64,000 bases of DNA from RPQJ01 sp963707145 (lineage in GTDB: Bacteria > Pseudomonadota > Gammaproteobacteria > Steroidobacterales > Steroidobacteraceae): assembly GCA_963707145.1 (NCBI GenBank), contig CAVPOQ010000003.1, positions 434,001 to 498,000 of the forward strand, read 5' to 3'. The notes under the pieces are model-generated. The model saw only the letters and a program-made list of their open reading frames with translations, did not search any database and was not told the DNA's origin. The first letter of the stretch is position 1; the number at the start of each line of letters is the position of its first letter. The position numbers were made by a program, and so were the translations under genes. Positions 19,041 through 27,188 of this stretch are shown here, piece after piece.

Positions 19041-20997
19041 TCAGAAGATCCGGAGGATGAACGGCAGGCTGATGGGCGTGCCGCCCGCGTTCACGGCCAG
19101 CGAACCGAGCACCGAGCGGCCGGCCGCAAAGGTGCCGGCCGTGTCCGTGCTGATCCTGTAGGTGAGCTTGTAGGTCGTGAGGCTGCGGCTCAGCAGGTTG
19201 CCGAGCGAGCCGTAGATCGGGATGAGCTGGGTCACGTCCTCGGCGAACAGGAAGGTGCCATTGCCGCCCTCGGCGAGCTTCGCGAGCGCCTCGCCGTCCA
19301 CGTCGCCCGACAGGCCGATGGTGAAGATGTCCACGCCGGCCGCCTTGCTGCGGGCGATCGCCTGGTCCACCGTCTTGCAGGGATAGGTCTGGCTGCCAGG
19401 CTCGTTCTTGCCGTCGGTGAACACCACGGCTGCCTTGCGCTGCCCAGCCGGCATCGGCTGCGCGGCGGCGAAGTCGATCACCTCGCAGATCGCCTGGTAG
19501 AGCGGCGTGCCGCCGCCTTCGAGCACCGCCAGCGTGTCGAGCGTCGGGAACAGCGTGGTGCCGTCGGCGACGAACGAGGGACTGCCGACCGGGTAGATAG
19601 TGACTGGCTTCACCGGGATCAGCGCCGTGCCGTTCGGGGTCGCGATGTTGTCGGCAAAGGCCGCGAGTGCGGCGCGGTCGTTTCCGCCGAGCCCCTTCAG
19701 GAACTCCTTGGCCGAGTAAATGCGCGCGTCGGTCGGGTCGTTGATGATGATGCTGCGGCTCTGGTCGAAGGTGAGCGCCGCGGCATACGGCTGCGGCACG
19801 CCGCCGGCGATCTCCTGGAACGACGGCAGCTGGCCGGGGCCCTGCGGCGTGTAGGCGGCATCGAAGGCCGACCGGGCTGACGCAGTCCGCGCCGGCCGTC
19901 GCGGCGGACGGCGTGCAGGGCTTGAGCGCGAACGCCGCAGCCGTGAGCCCGTTGATCGCAGTGGAGGTCTGGTCGACCACGACCACCTGGATCGAGAACT
20001 CGAGCGACTTGCCGTCCGCTGCGAGCGTGCCCGGGATGACGCTGGTGCTCAGCACGCCGCCGGTGGCCTTGGTGATGCGCTCGAGGATCACCTCGTAGGC
20101 TGCCGAGCCGCCGTTCGGCACGGCCACCACGGTGGACTTGGACACGAAGCCGTCGCGCGTCACGACCAGCGTGCCGGGACCGGTCAGCACGTCGGCGAGC
20201 AGCACCTTGCCGCTGGCATCGGTCGTGCCCGACTTGCTCGCGCCGGCGACGGTGGCGACCGCGGCCGCGCCGGGGATCGGGCCGCCGTTGCTGTCCTTGA
20301 CCGTGACGTCGAGCGAGCCGGTGGGCGGCAGCACGGTGATGGAGCGGGTCGCGAGGCCCGTCCCGCCCTGGTTGTCGGTGACGGTGAGCGAGATGGTGTA
20401 GTTACCGGCGGTTCCGTAGACCACGGAGGCCGTCGCACCGGTGGCCGTCGTGCCGTTGCCGAAGTTCCAGGCGTAGCCGGCGATGGTGCCGTCCGGGTCG
20501 GTCGACGCCGTGGCGTCCACGTTCACGGTCAGCGGCGGCTTGCCGGTCACGGGCGCCGCCGTGAACGAGGCCGTGGGATTCGTATTCGCCTGGACCGTGA
20601 CCTGCCGCGTCGTCGTCGCCGTCGCGCCGCGGTTGTCGGTCACGGTAAGCGTGACGGTGATCGTGGTGCCGGGCGTGGAGAAGACCTTGCTGGTCGTGGC
20701 GCCCGTGGCGGCCGCCGAGCCATCGCTGAACGTCCAGGCGTAGGCCGTGATCGTGCCGTCGGAATCGCTCGAGGCCGAGGCATTGAGGGCAACCGTGAGC
20801 GGCGCCTTCCCCGAGGTTGGCGTCGCCGTGAACGAGGCCGTGGGCGAGAGGTTGCCGCCGCCGCCGCCACCACCGCCACCACCTCCACAGGCAGTCAGCG
20901 TGATCGCGAGTCCGCCGAGAACGACCAGCCGGGCCAGGCGCCCGAGCTGCTCGGCAGGAGCGCTCAGGCGGGAGAAGACGTGGCGATTGAATTCCAT
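19041..20997 (-). CDS. PKD-vWA surface lipoprotein (frameshifted at about 19868)
   Basis: About 650 residues once one base is removed near 19868-19869. It starts MEFNRHVF; a lipobox (ITLTAC) is followed by eleven glycines, then two PKD domains (each with PTASFTA, DGTI.AYAW and LTVTDN signatures), a carboxypeptidase-regulatory-like beta domain (DVTVKDSNGGPIPGA) and a von Willebrand A domain with a canonical MIDAS (TFDQSRSI; VVFTDGKNEPG). Metal-dependent adhesion or protein binding at the outer membrane is the expected role. Without the shift the frame would lose the vWA domain; removing one C gives SPVAFDAAYTPQG, a smooth join. It is first in a group of three exported lipoproteins on the same strand. 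Confidence 0.78.
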
Positions 20998-21195
20998 GAC
21001 TCGGGGGACTCCTGGGGTAACCGTGCCCGGATAGCGCTCGTCGAGCCTACCCGACAGATGTGACGTCCAACGCACTGGCCAGCGGCCTCGTGCCTGCAGC
21101 CGGTTTTGTGACGTCTGCCGCAATAATACGCATTAACCGATTGATCCGAGGACCATTCATTACATAACCGCCACAGAACCGCCCGCCGCCGACGA

Positions 21196-21843
21196 TTAGT
21201 CCTCTTGCTTTTCGACGGTCTCGGTCGCCGGCATCGGTTCGAGCGGCTGGCCGGAGGCATCCGCCGCGGGCGCCGGCTTCTGCGCGGTCGCAACCGTGCC
21301 TACGACCACCGGCACCGAGAACGTCCGGGCCTCGGTCTGAACCTGGGTGACCATCCGGGCCACGACGTCGAGGTAGTACAGCCCCGGCGCCTCGGCTCGG
21401 GCCAGCACGCGCGATGCATAGCGGGTGCCGGCCGCCACGTCTACGAACCGAGCAGTCGCACCGTTGACCACGGTGAGCCCGGGAATACCCGTGACTTCGA
21501 CGTCGAGCGCGTCGGACGGCAGCCGCGGCACGAACGCCAGTTCGACCTCGAAGGGCTGGCCCGGCTCGGGCTTGGCGAGCACGTCGTACTGCAGATCCAC
21601 AGCGGCGGCGGTCTTGCCTGCGGTGGCCGCGGCCTTGGCGCTCGGCACGGCGTTCGCGTACTGGCTGTTCGCGGCGTCGGCCGGCGGAGGCTCCTGCGCG
21701 GCGGCGACCGGCGCCTGCTGTGCAGGCTCCGGCGGGACCGCAGCGGCCTCCTCCTTTCCGCGCCCGCAGGCCGCGAGCAGGACCCCGAGTGACAGGGCGG
21801 CGGCGGCGTGCGCGGCGCCGCGGATGCGAGGGTCGTCGGTCAT
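21196..21843 (-). CDS. Small lipoprotein of unknown function
   Basis: A 215-residue predicted lipoprotein. The signal peptide ends in the lipobox LLAACGRGKE, followed by an Ala/Pro/Gln-rich linker (about 25-65), then a compact beta-rich domain (VDLQYDVLAKPEPGQPFEVE ... GTRYASRVLARAEAPGLYYL) that looks like a bacterial Ig-type or cohesin-like fold. No enzymatic motif is visible. It starts just after the stop of the PKD-metalloprotease gene (within 15 bases) and is probably co-transcribed and co-secreted with it. An ATG at 21852 is an alternative start. Confidence 0.65.
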   Translation of the reverse strand: MTDDPRIRGAAHAAAALSLGVLLAACGRGKEEAAAVPPEPAQQAPVAAAQEPPPADAANSQYANAVPSAKAAATAGKTAAAVDLQYDVLAKPEPGQPFEVELAFVPRLPSDALDVEVTGIPGLTVVNGATARFVDVAAGTRYASRVLARAEAPGLYYLDVVARMVTQVQTEARTFSVPVVVGTVATAQKPAPAADASGQPLEPMPATETVEKQED

Positions 21844-21854
21844 GGCTGGCATTC

Positions 21855-23852
21855 TCAACCGGTGATGTTGACGGTCATGCAGGTACGACCACGGCGGTTG
21901 CTGGCCGTCGGGTCCACGTGGCTGTAGTCGTAGATCTCGAGGACATAGTCGCCGGCCGTGGCGTCGACCGTGCGCTGTTCGACGCTGGTGCCGATCGTTT
22001 CCGCAACGGTGATGCTGCTCGCCCGCGAGAGCACCCAGTCCGGGTCGGGCTGCGGCGCGCCGGCACAGGTCGCATCCGACCCCGGGCAGCGCACGGTGAT
22101 CGTGACCGGCTGAGCTGCCGGCACGCTGAAGCGCAGCAGCCGCCGGTTGCCGAGCTTGTTGATCGAGGTCTGGATCGTCTGTCCGCCCGGTACCGTGAGT
22201 TCGGACGATGCGCACAGCCGCACGGCCGGCCCGTTGACCGTGATCGGCGCGTACACCGGCAGTACGAGGTCGGAGGAAACGGCCGCCACGCCGCTGTGGG
22301 TCTCGCTCGATGCGTAAGGATCCATGCCCGCGGAGACGATGCCGAGCGTCGTGCCCGCCACGCCCTCGGCCTCGACCCGCGAATCCACCAGTGCCGCGGG
22401 CACACCAGGCCGCTGCTTCAGCGCCGTGACCAACGGAAACAGACTCACCAGCGGCACTCCGTCGCGCAGTTCGCGCGTGAAGACGTCGTAGATCGGTGCG
22501 AAGCCGAGCGCCACGGCGTCGCCCGGCTCGTTGGCCGCGTCGTAGAGGTCCCAGACGATGCGGTGGATCGAGCCTTCGCTGTACCAGCCCGGTACGTTGG
22601 AGGCCTCGCTCTCGACGTTGAAGTCGAAGTCCGAGCCCTGCGCCGCGCCGAAGGAGTCGCGATAGCGCGGATCGGCGAGCACCATGGCCGCGAACGCATT
22701 GGCGAAGCCCTCGCTGAAGGCGAGCCGCAGGTCGAGCCGCTCGTCGAGCGAGTGCGCACCGCCGATCGTATCGTCGCGGCTCACCGCGTCCTCGAGGTAG
22801 TGATGGAACTCGTGGGCCACGACGTGCTGGTCGAACTCGTCGGTGTCGTTGTTCGCCGCGCCGAGCACGTAGATGCCGGCAGTCACGCCGTCGCCGCCGG
22901 GCCGGTACTGGGTGGTCTCGATGGAGCCGGTTGCGGGACTCCAGGTGCTGGACGGTCGGTTGTCGATGCTCCAGAACGCGACGAGCGGCGACAGCTTGGT
23001 GGCTGGATCGCCCTGCGCGAGGACGAATTGCGCCGCCGCGTACAGCGTGTCGAGCAGCGCGAACGGCGCCGCGGCGCGCACGCCCGTGTAGGTGCCGGCG
23101 AAGCCGCCGGACCAGCCGGTGCTCGCAAGCAGGTTGCGGGTCTGGTCCGTGACGCCGGTGTCGAAGCGCGTTCCGTCGAGCACGTAGAGCGCGTCGCTGC
23201 GGGTGTTGTTGAGCACGCGCACGTCCCAGGTACCGGGCCGTGCCACCGTGCCCGCGAACCGCGACCGCGCCTTGGCGCGCACGAACACCTCGGTGACGGG
23301 GGGCGCGGTGAAGGCATAGTTGCCCGCGACATCGGTCGCGGTGGTGGCGAGGCTCGCGCCGTCGGCCGCCCGGACCAACTCCACCTCGATCTCGCGCGCC
23401 GGCGCCCTGAAGGTGCGGTTGTAGTCGAGACCGCCGCCCGACCCGGAAGCGAACGGCACGCGCTCGAACTCGATGCGCCCGCCGACCTGAACGCTCGCCG
23501 GCGGCGGCCCCGCCGTCACGTTCACGATGCGCGCGGTGCTCGCAGTCGCGCCGCCGCTGTCGGTGACCGTGAGCACGGCGGTAAAGGTGCCGGCCGTCAC
23601 GTAGCTGTGGCTCGCGGCGACGCCCGAGCCGGACGTGCCGTCCCCGAAGTTCCACGCGTAGCTCGTCAACGTGCCGTCCGGGTCGGACGAGGCGGAGGCA
23701 TTGAAGCTGACCGTGAGCGGCGCCTGTCCCGACACCGGGGTCGCGGTGAAGGACGCCGTGGGGGGCAGGTTGCCGCCACCCCCGCCCCCGCCCCCGCCAC
23801 ATGCGGCAAGCGTCACGACAGCAAGGATGAAGGCGAACCGGGTCCGTGGCAC
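21855..23852 (-). CDS. PKD-domain lipoprotein with HExxH metalloprotease domain
   Basis: A 665-residue exported lipoprotein. The lipobox LAAC is followed by nine glycines and one PKD domain (about 28-112). A beta-rich region with a CarboxypepD-reg-like segment (EVELVRAADGASLATTATDV) follows, then a catalytic domain with the zinc-binding motif AHEFHH (H347-E348...H351). Downstream FSEGFANAFAAMVL supplies a probable third ligand Glu, as in gluzincins. The C-terminal part resembles a pre-peptidase (PPC-like) beta domain (RLLRFSVPAAQPVTITV). It probably acts on extracellular proteins or surface partners; the substrate is unknown. It is divergent from srkA with 90 bases between. Confidence 0.78.
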   Translation of the reverse strand: MPRTRFAFILAVVTLAACGGGGGGGGGNLPPTASFTATPVSGQAPLTVSFNASASSDPDGTLTSYAWNFGDGTSGSGVAASHSYVTAGTFTAVLTVTDSGGATASTARIVNVTAGPPPASVQVGGRIEFERVPFASGSGGGLDYNRTFRAPAREIEVELVRAADGASLATTATDVAGNYAFTAPPVTEVFVRAKARSRFAGTVARPGTWDVRVLNNTRSDALYVLDGTRFDTGVTDQTRNLLASTGWSGGFAGTYTGVRAAAPFALLDTLYAAAQFVLAQGDPATKLSPLVAFWSIDNRPSSTWSPATGSIETTQYRPGGDGVTAGIYVLGAANNDTDEFDQHVVAHEFHHYLEDAVSRDDTIGGAHSLDERLDLRLAFSEGFANAFAAMVLADPRYRDSFGAAQGSDFDFNVESEASNVPGWYSEGSIHRIVWDLYDAANEPGDAVALGFAPIYDVFTRELRDGVPLVSLFPLVTALKQRPGVPAALVDSRVEAEGVAGTTLGIVSAGMDPYASSETHSGVAAVSSDLVLPVYAPITVNGPAVRLCASSELTVPGGQTIQTSINKLGNRRLLRFSVPAAQPVTITVRCPGSDATCAGAPQPDPDWVLSRASSITVAETIGTSVEQRTVDATAGDYVLEIYDYSHVDPTASNRRGRTCMTVNITG

Positions 23853-23942
23853 TGGCTAACCGGGGAAACGCAGGGGACTAGCAGGATAGCAGACCGGCAA
23901 CCCCGCAGCCCGTCCGGCCCGGCCGGGGCTATCCTTGGCACC

Positions 23943-24932
23943 GTGAGCCACGCCTCCACGCACCCGTTCGTCCGCCTGACGCCGGATACGGTCATCGAGG
24001 CCGTCGAGGCCCTCGGGTTGCGCAGCGACGGCCGCATCCTGGCGCTCAACAGCTACGAGAATCGGGTCTATCAGGTGGGCCTCGAGGACGCTGAGCCCGT
24101 GGTCGCCAAGTTCTACCGTCCGGGTCGGTGGAGCGTGCCGACGATCCTCGAGGAACACGAGTTCGCGCTCGAGCTCGTCGCGGCCGAGATCCCGGTCGTC
24201 GCACCCACCGCGCACGAGGGGCGCACGCTGTTCGAACTCGAGGGCTTCCACTACTGCGTCTATCCGCGCCGCGGTGGCCGCTGGCCCGAGTTCGCCGGCG
24301 CCGACGATCGCATGTGGATGGGACGGTTCCTCGCACGCATCCACCTGGTGGGAGGACAGCGGCGCTTCCAGCACCGTCCGACGCTGAACTGGCAATCCAT
24401 GGGTCGCGATTCCGCGCGCTACCTGCTCGAGCAGGGCTGGCTGCCGGAGCACCTGGAGACGGCCTACGACTCGCTCGCGCGCGACCTGCTGCGGATCATC
24501 GAGCAACGCTTCGCCGAGGTGACGCCGTGCCGCCTGCTGCGGCTGCACGGCGACTGCCATCCCGGCAACGTGCTATGGACCGACGCCGGCCCGCACTTCG
24601 TCGACCTCGACGACTGCATGACGGGCCCCGCCGTGCAGGACCTCTGGATGCTGCTCTCGGGCAGCGAGGAGGACGTGAGCCGCCAGCTCGGGGACCTGCT
24701 CGAGGGCTACGGCCAGTTCGCGGACTTCGACACGCGCGAGCTGCTGCTGGTGGAGCCGCTGCGCACGCTCAGGATGATGCACTACGCGGCGTGGCTCGCC
24801 CGCCGCTGGGACGATCCCGCGTTCCCGCGGGCCTTTCCGTGGTTCGAGGAGCCGCGCTACTGGGAGCGCCACGTCCTCGACCTGCGGGAGCAGCTCGCAG
24901 CGATCGAGCAGCCCCCGCCGGTCGTGGGTTAG
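23943..24932 (+). CDS. srkA: Stress response serine/threonine kinase SrkA (YihE family)
   Basis: A 329-residue protein kinase-like enzyme of the APH/choline-kinase fold; E. coli SrkA is 328. The N-lobe lysine lies in EPVVAKFYRPGRWS, the catalytic loop is LHGDCHPGNVLW and the metal-binding segment is FVDLDDCMTGP. In E. coli it phosphorylates protein Ser/Thr and protects against envelope stress and MazEF-linked death. The start is GTG 23943, chosen because family homology begins a few residues later; a much longer open frame upstream is antisense to the metalloprotease gene and is ignored. Confidence 0.9.
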   Translation: MSHASTHPFVRLTPDTVIEAVEALGLRSDGRILALNSYENRVYQVGLEDAEPVVAKFYRPGRWSVPTILEEHEFALELVAAEIPVVAPTAHEGRTLFELEGFHYCVYPRRGGRWPEFAGADDRMWMGRFLARIHLVGGQRRFQHRPTLNWQSMGRDSARYLLEQGWLPEHLETAYDSLARDLLRIIEQRFAEVTPCRLLRLHGDCHPGNVLWTDAGPHFVDLDDCMTGPAVQDLWMLLSGSEEDVSRQLGDLLEGYGQFADFDTRELLLVEPLRTLRMMHYAAWLARRWDDPAFPRAFPWFEEPRYWERHVLDLREQLAAIEQPPPVVG

Positions 24933-24953
24933 GACGCGCGGGTCAGGCCGCGC

Positions 24954-25739
24954 TCAGGCGGTCTGCCGACGGCGGCGCGCCGCGAAGGCCACGCCCACCA
25001 GCCCAAGGCCGAACAGCGCCAGCGACTGCGGCTCGGGCAGCGGATTCACGGACTCGACCAGCAGCACGAAGTCGTCGAAGGCGCCCGCACCGTCGACGAG
25101 TTCGTCGAATTCCCAGGCCATGATCCACTCGCCGGCGGAGAACTTGCCGGGCGCGAAGTCGCCGATCTGCAGCGTGTCGCCGTTGCCGGCGAAGAAGATC
25201 ACGTGCACGCCCATCTCGGGGTTCAGGTCCCAGTCGGAGTAGCGCGTGGTTTCGCCGTCGCTCAGGTAGAAGCCGAAGCGGTTCTTGGCGAACGTCACGC
25301 CCGTGTCCGCAAAGTTCACGCGCACGCTGCCGTCCACGAGGATCTGCATCAGGTACTGGTCGCCCTCGGGGTCACCGCTCGAGAACAGCGCGACGCGCGT
25401 GTTGCCCGGATCGGCGACGTCGTAGACGCCGAAGACCAGGTTGCCATTGGCCTGCACACCGTTCGACAGCACCGCGAGCGACTTGCCCGGCGCCTTCTCA
25501 GGAGCCCCGCCCTCGGTGTCGATCGCCGTGCCGACGGATCCGCCGGCGGCGGAAACCTGCCAGTCGTCGCCGTTGAGGAACTGGTCGTCGTTGACGTCGA
25601 TGCTGCTGTCGCCGACGGTGACGGAGTCGAGGATGTCCGTCAGGCTCTTCGACGGCTGCACGATGATCTGCATCGCATGCGACGGAAGCATCGGGGCGAC
25701 GGCCAACGAAGCGGCGAGGACGATCAGCGTCTTTTTCAT
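24954..25739 (-). CDS. PEP-CTERM sorting domain protein
   Basis: A 261-residue exosortase substrate. It has a Sec signal peptide at 1-22 (MKKTLIVLAASLAVAPMLPSHA), a beta-rich body of about 210 residues with no known enzymatic motif (DWQVSAAGGSVG, NLVFGVYDVADPGN, MGVHVIFFAGNGDTLQIGD), and a C-terminal sorting tail. The tail has NPLPEPQSLAL, one hydrophobic helix (FGLGLVGVAFAA) and a terminal RRRR cluster. XrtA encoded at 59-60.6 kb should cleave at the Pro-Glu-Pro and release or anchor it at the surface. It is a single gene with a large upstream region carrying a sigma-54-type promoter, as is typical for this class. The ATG at 25739 starts the signal peptide. Confidence 0.9.
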   Translation of the reverse strand: MKKTLIVLAASLAVAPMLPSHAMQIIVQPSKSLTDILDSVTVGDSSIDVNDDQFLNGDDWQVSAAGGSVGTAIDTEGGAPEKAPGKSLAVLSNGVQANGNLVFGVYDVADPGNTRVALFSSGDPEGDQYLMQILVDGSVRVNFADTGVTFAKNRFGFYLSDGETTRYSDWDLNPEMGVHVIFFAGNGDTLQIGDFAPGKFSAGEWIMAWEFDELVDGAGAFDDFVLLVESVNPLPEPQSLALFGLGLVGVAFAARRRRQTA

Positions 25740-25841
25740 GGCGGCGGGATTCCTGAGATTTCGTATGTGGAGAGCTTCGCAGGTCGGCTGCGTCCGTTCG
25801 ACCGGCCAGTGGCCGTTCGCGGCGAGCGATGCCCAACGTCG

Positions 25842-25857
25842 TGCAAAATGTATACCA
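25842..25857 (-). promoter_or_regulatory. Sigma-54 (-24/-12) promoter of the PEP-CTERM gene
   Basis: Read on the minus strand it is TGGTATACATTTTGCA, against the consensus TGGCAC-N5-TTGCA. The invariant GG and GC are exactly 10 bases apart and only two positions differ. Transcription would start near 25830, about 90 bases before the ATG. Confidence 0.75.
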
Positions 25858-26012
25858 GCGTGCGGCAAGAGCCGCGCGAGGCGCCTTTTGTCTTAAGGTG
25901 GCAACCGCACGAAGTTACATAAGCAATTGAACAATATAAATTCTCCGTTCGACAAGGAACCCGCGGAACGAGCCGCCCGGGAGCTCGCAGCCGGAGACCT
26001 CCGCAGCTGTTG

Positions 26013-26029
26013 TGTAAACTTTTTCGACA
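26013..26029. promoter_or_regulatory. Candidate upstream activating sequence for the sigma-54 promoter
   Basis: TGTAAA-CTTT-TTCGACA lies about 155-190 bases upstream of the -24/-12 element, a normal enhancer distance. A related but differently spaced copy (TATAAA-N7-TTCGACA) is at 25935-25954. PEP-CTERM genes in proteobacteria are known to share an upstream element with a sigma-54 promoter and a PrsK/PrsR two-component system; that this is that element is inference. Confidence 0.5.
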
Positions 26030-26123
26030 TACACGACGCCGAAGCGGTGCCCTGTGCGCGGCGTCGCAGCCTTGGCGCGACCAATTTGACGGAAGGCGCC
26101 CAGCCCCCCTAGCGTCACTGCCC

Positions 26124-27125
26124 ATGAACTCGACCATCCTCGTGACCGGCGGCGCCGGCTACATCGGCAGCCACGTCACCCGCCAGCTACGCGCCCGCGG
26201 CGAATCCGTGGTCGTGCTCGACAACCTCTCCACCGGTTTCCGCAGCGCCGTGCAGGACGCGCCGCTGGTGGTCGGCGACACCGGGGACCGGGGCCTGGTC
26301 TCGCGCCTGCTGCTCGAGCACCGCATCGACACCGTGCTGCACTTCGCCGCGCACACGATCGTGCCGGAGTCCGTGTCGGACCCGCTCAAGTACTACGGCA
26401 ACAACACCTGCGCGACCCGCAGCCTGCTGCAGTGCTGCAGCGAGGCCGGCGTGCGCCACTTCGTGTTCTCCTCGACGGCCGCGGTCTATGGCATCCCCGA
26501 GGGCGGCTACGCCAGCGAGGAGACGCCCACGAGCCCGATCAATCCCTACGGCGCGTCGAAGCTGATGAGCGAGTGGATGCTCAGGGACCTCGCCGCCGCC
26601 ACCGGATTGCGCCACGTCACGCTGCGCTACTTCAACGTCGCGGGTAGCGATCCGGCCGGATCGATGGGCCACTCGCACCCGGCGGCAACGCTGCTCGTGA
26701 AAGTCGCCTGCCAGGCGGCCGTCGGCGCGCGGCCGGGAGTGTCGGTGTTCGGCACCGACTACCCGACGCCGGACGGCACCGGTGTCCGCGACTACATCCA
26801 CGTCGAGGATCTCGCCGACGCCCACCTGCGCGCGGTCGACTACCTGCGCGCGGGGGGCGCCTCGGCCACGCTCAACTGCGGCTATGGCCACGGCTACACG
26901 GTGCGCGAGGTGCTGCGCACGGTCGAGCAGCTGCACGGTCAGGCCCTGCGGGTCACGGAGGAGCCACGGCGCGCCGGCGACCCGCCGACGCTCGTGGCGC
27001 GCGCCGACCGCATCCGCCAGGTGCTCGGCTGGAGGCCGCGCCACGACGACCTCGAGACCATCGTCGCCACGCAGCTCGCGTGGGAGCGCACGCTGCAGGC
27101 GCGGCCAGAGCTCTGCCGGAACTAG
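26124..27125 (+). CDS. galE: UDP-glucose 4-epimerase
   Basis: A 333-residue extended short-chain dehydrogenase interconverting UDP-glucose and UDP-galactose, supplying precursors for the neighbouring polysaccharide pathway. The NAD-binding motif is TGGAGYIGSH (about 8-17), the catalytic triad is in FSSTAAVYG and YGASK, and the GalE-typical RYFNVAGSDP and GVRDYIHVEDLA segments are present. The length is normal. It is divergent from the PEP-CTERM gene. Confidence 0.93.
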   Translation: MNSTILVTGGAGYIGSHVTRQLRARGESVVVLDNLSTGFRSAVQDAPLVVGDTGDRGLVSRLLLEHRIDTVLHFAAHTIVPESVSDPLKYYGNNTCATRSLLQCCSEAGVRHFVFSSTAAVYGIPEGGYASEETPTSPINPYGASKLMSEWMLRDLAAATGLRHVTLRYFNVAGSDPAGSMGHSHPAATLLVKVACQAAVGARPGVSVFGTDYPTPDGTGVRDYIHVEDLADAHLRAVDYLRAGGASATLNCGYGHGYTVREVLRTVEQLHGQALRVTEEPRRAGDPPTLVARADRIRQVLGWRPRHDDLETIVATQLAWERTLQARPELCRN

Positions 27126-27135
27126 CCGCCTGCCT

Positions 27136-27155
27136 GGCCGGCTTCCCTGCCGGCC
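27136..27155. terminator. Hairpin between galE and the histidine kinase gene
   Basis: A seven-base-pair perfect stem GGCCGGC / GCCGGCC with loop TTCCCT lies 11 bases after the galE stop. There is no T-tract, so intrinsic termination is uncertain. Confidence 0.4.
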
Positions 27156-27176
27156 TGAACGCGCTCTGGCCGCTGC

Positions 27177-27182
27177 TACAAT
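27177..27182 (+). promoter_or_regulatory. Candidate -10 element of glrK
   Basis: TACAAT (5/6) has a partial -35 (CTGAAC, 27155-27160) 16 bases upstream. The predicted start coincides with the GTG start codon at 27189, which would make the transcript leaderless. Confidence 0.4.
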
Positions 27183-27188
27183 CGCGGC

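Larger units (their letters stand above)
25740..26123. other. 384-base regulatory region between PEP-CTERM gene and galE
   Basis: It is locally AT-richer than the rest of the window, especially 25900-25950. It contains the sigma-54 promoter for the PEP-CTERM gene, one strong and one weak copy of a TGTAAA/TTCGACA-type element, and a weak IHF-like match (25920-25932) between them. No clear sigma-70 promoter for galE was found. Confidence 0.6.

Noticed and set aside
21720..23942. Extension of the srkA frame about 740 codons upstream
   Set aside because: It is antisense to the metalloprotease gene and has no domain content. SrkA homology begins at the GTG at 23943.
25935..25940. TATAAA as a -10 for galE
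   Set aside because: No -35 at suitable spacing; it overlaps the weak copy of the putative upstream activating element.
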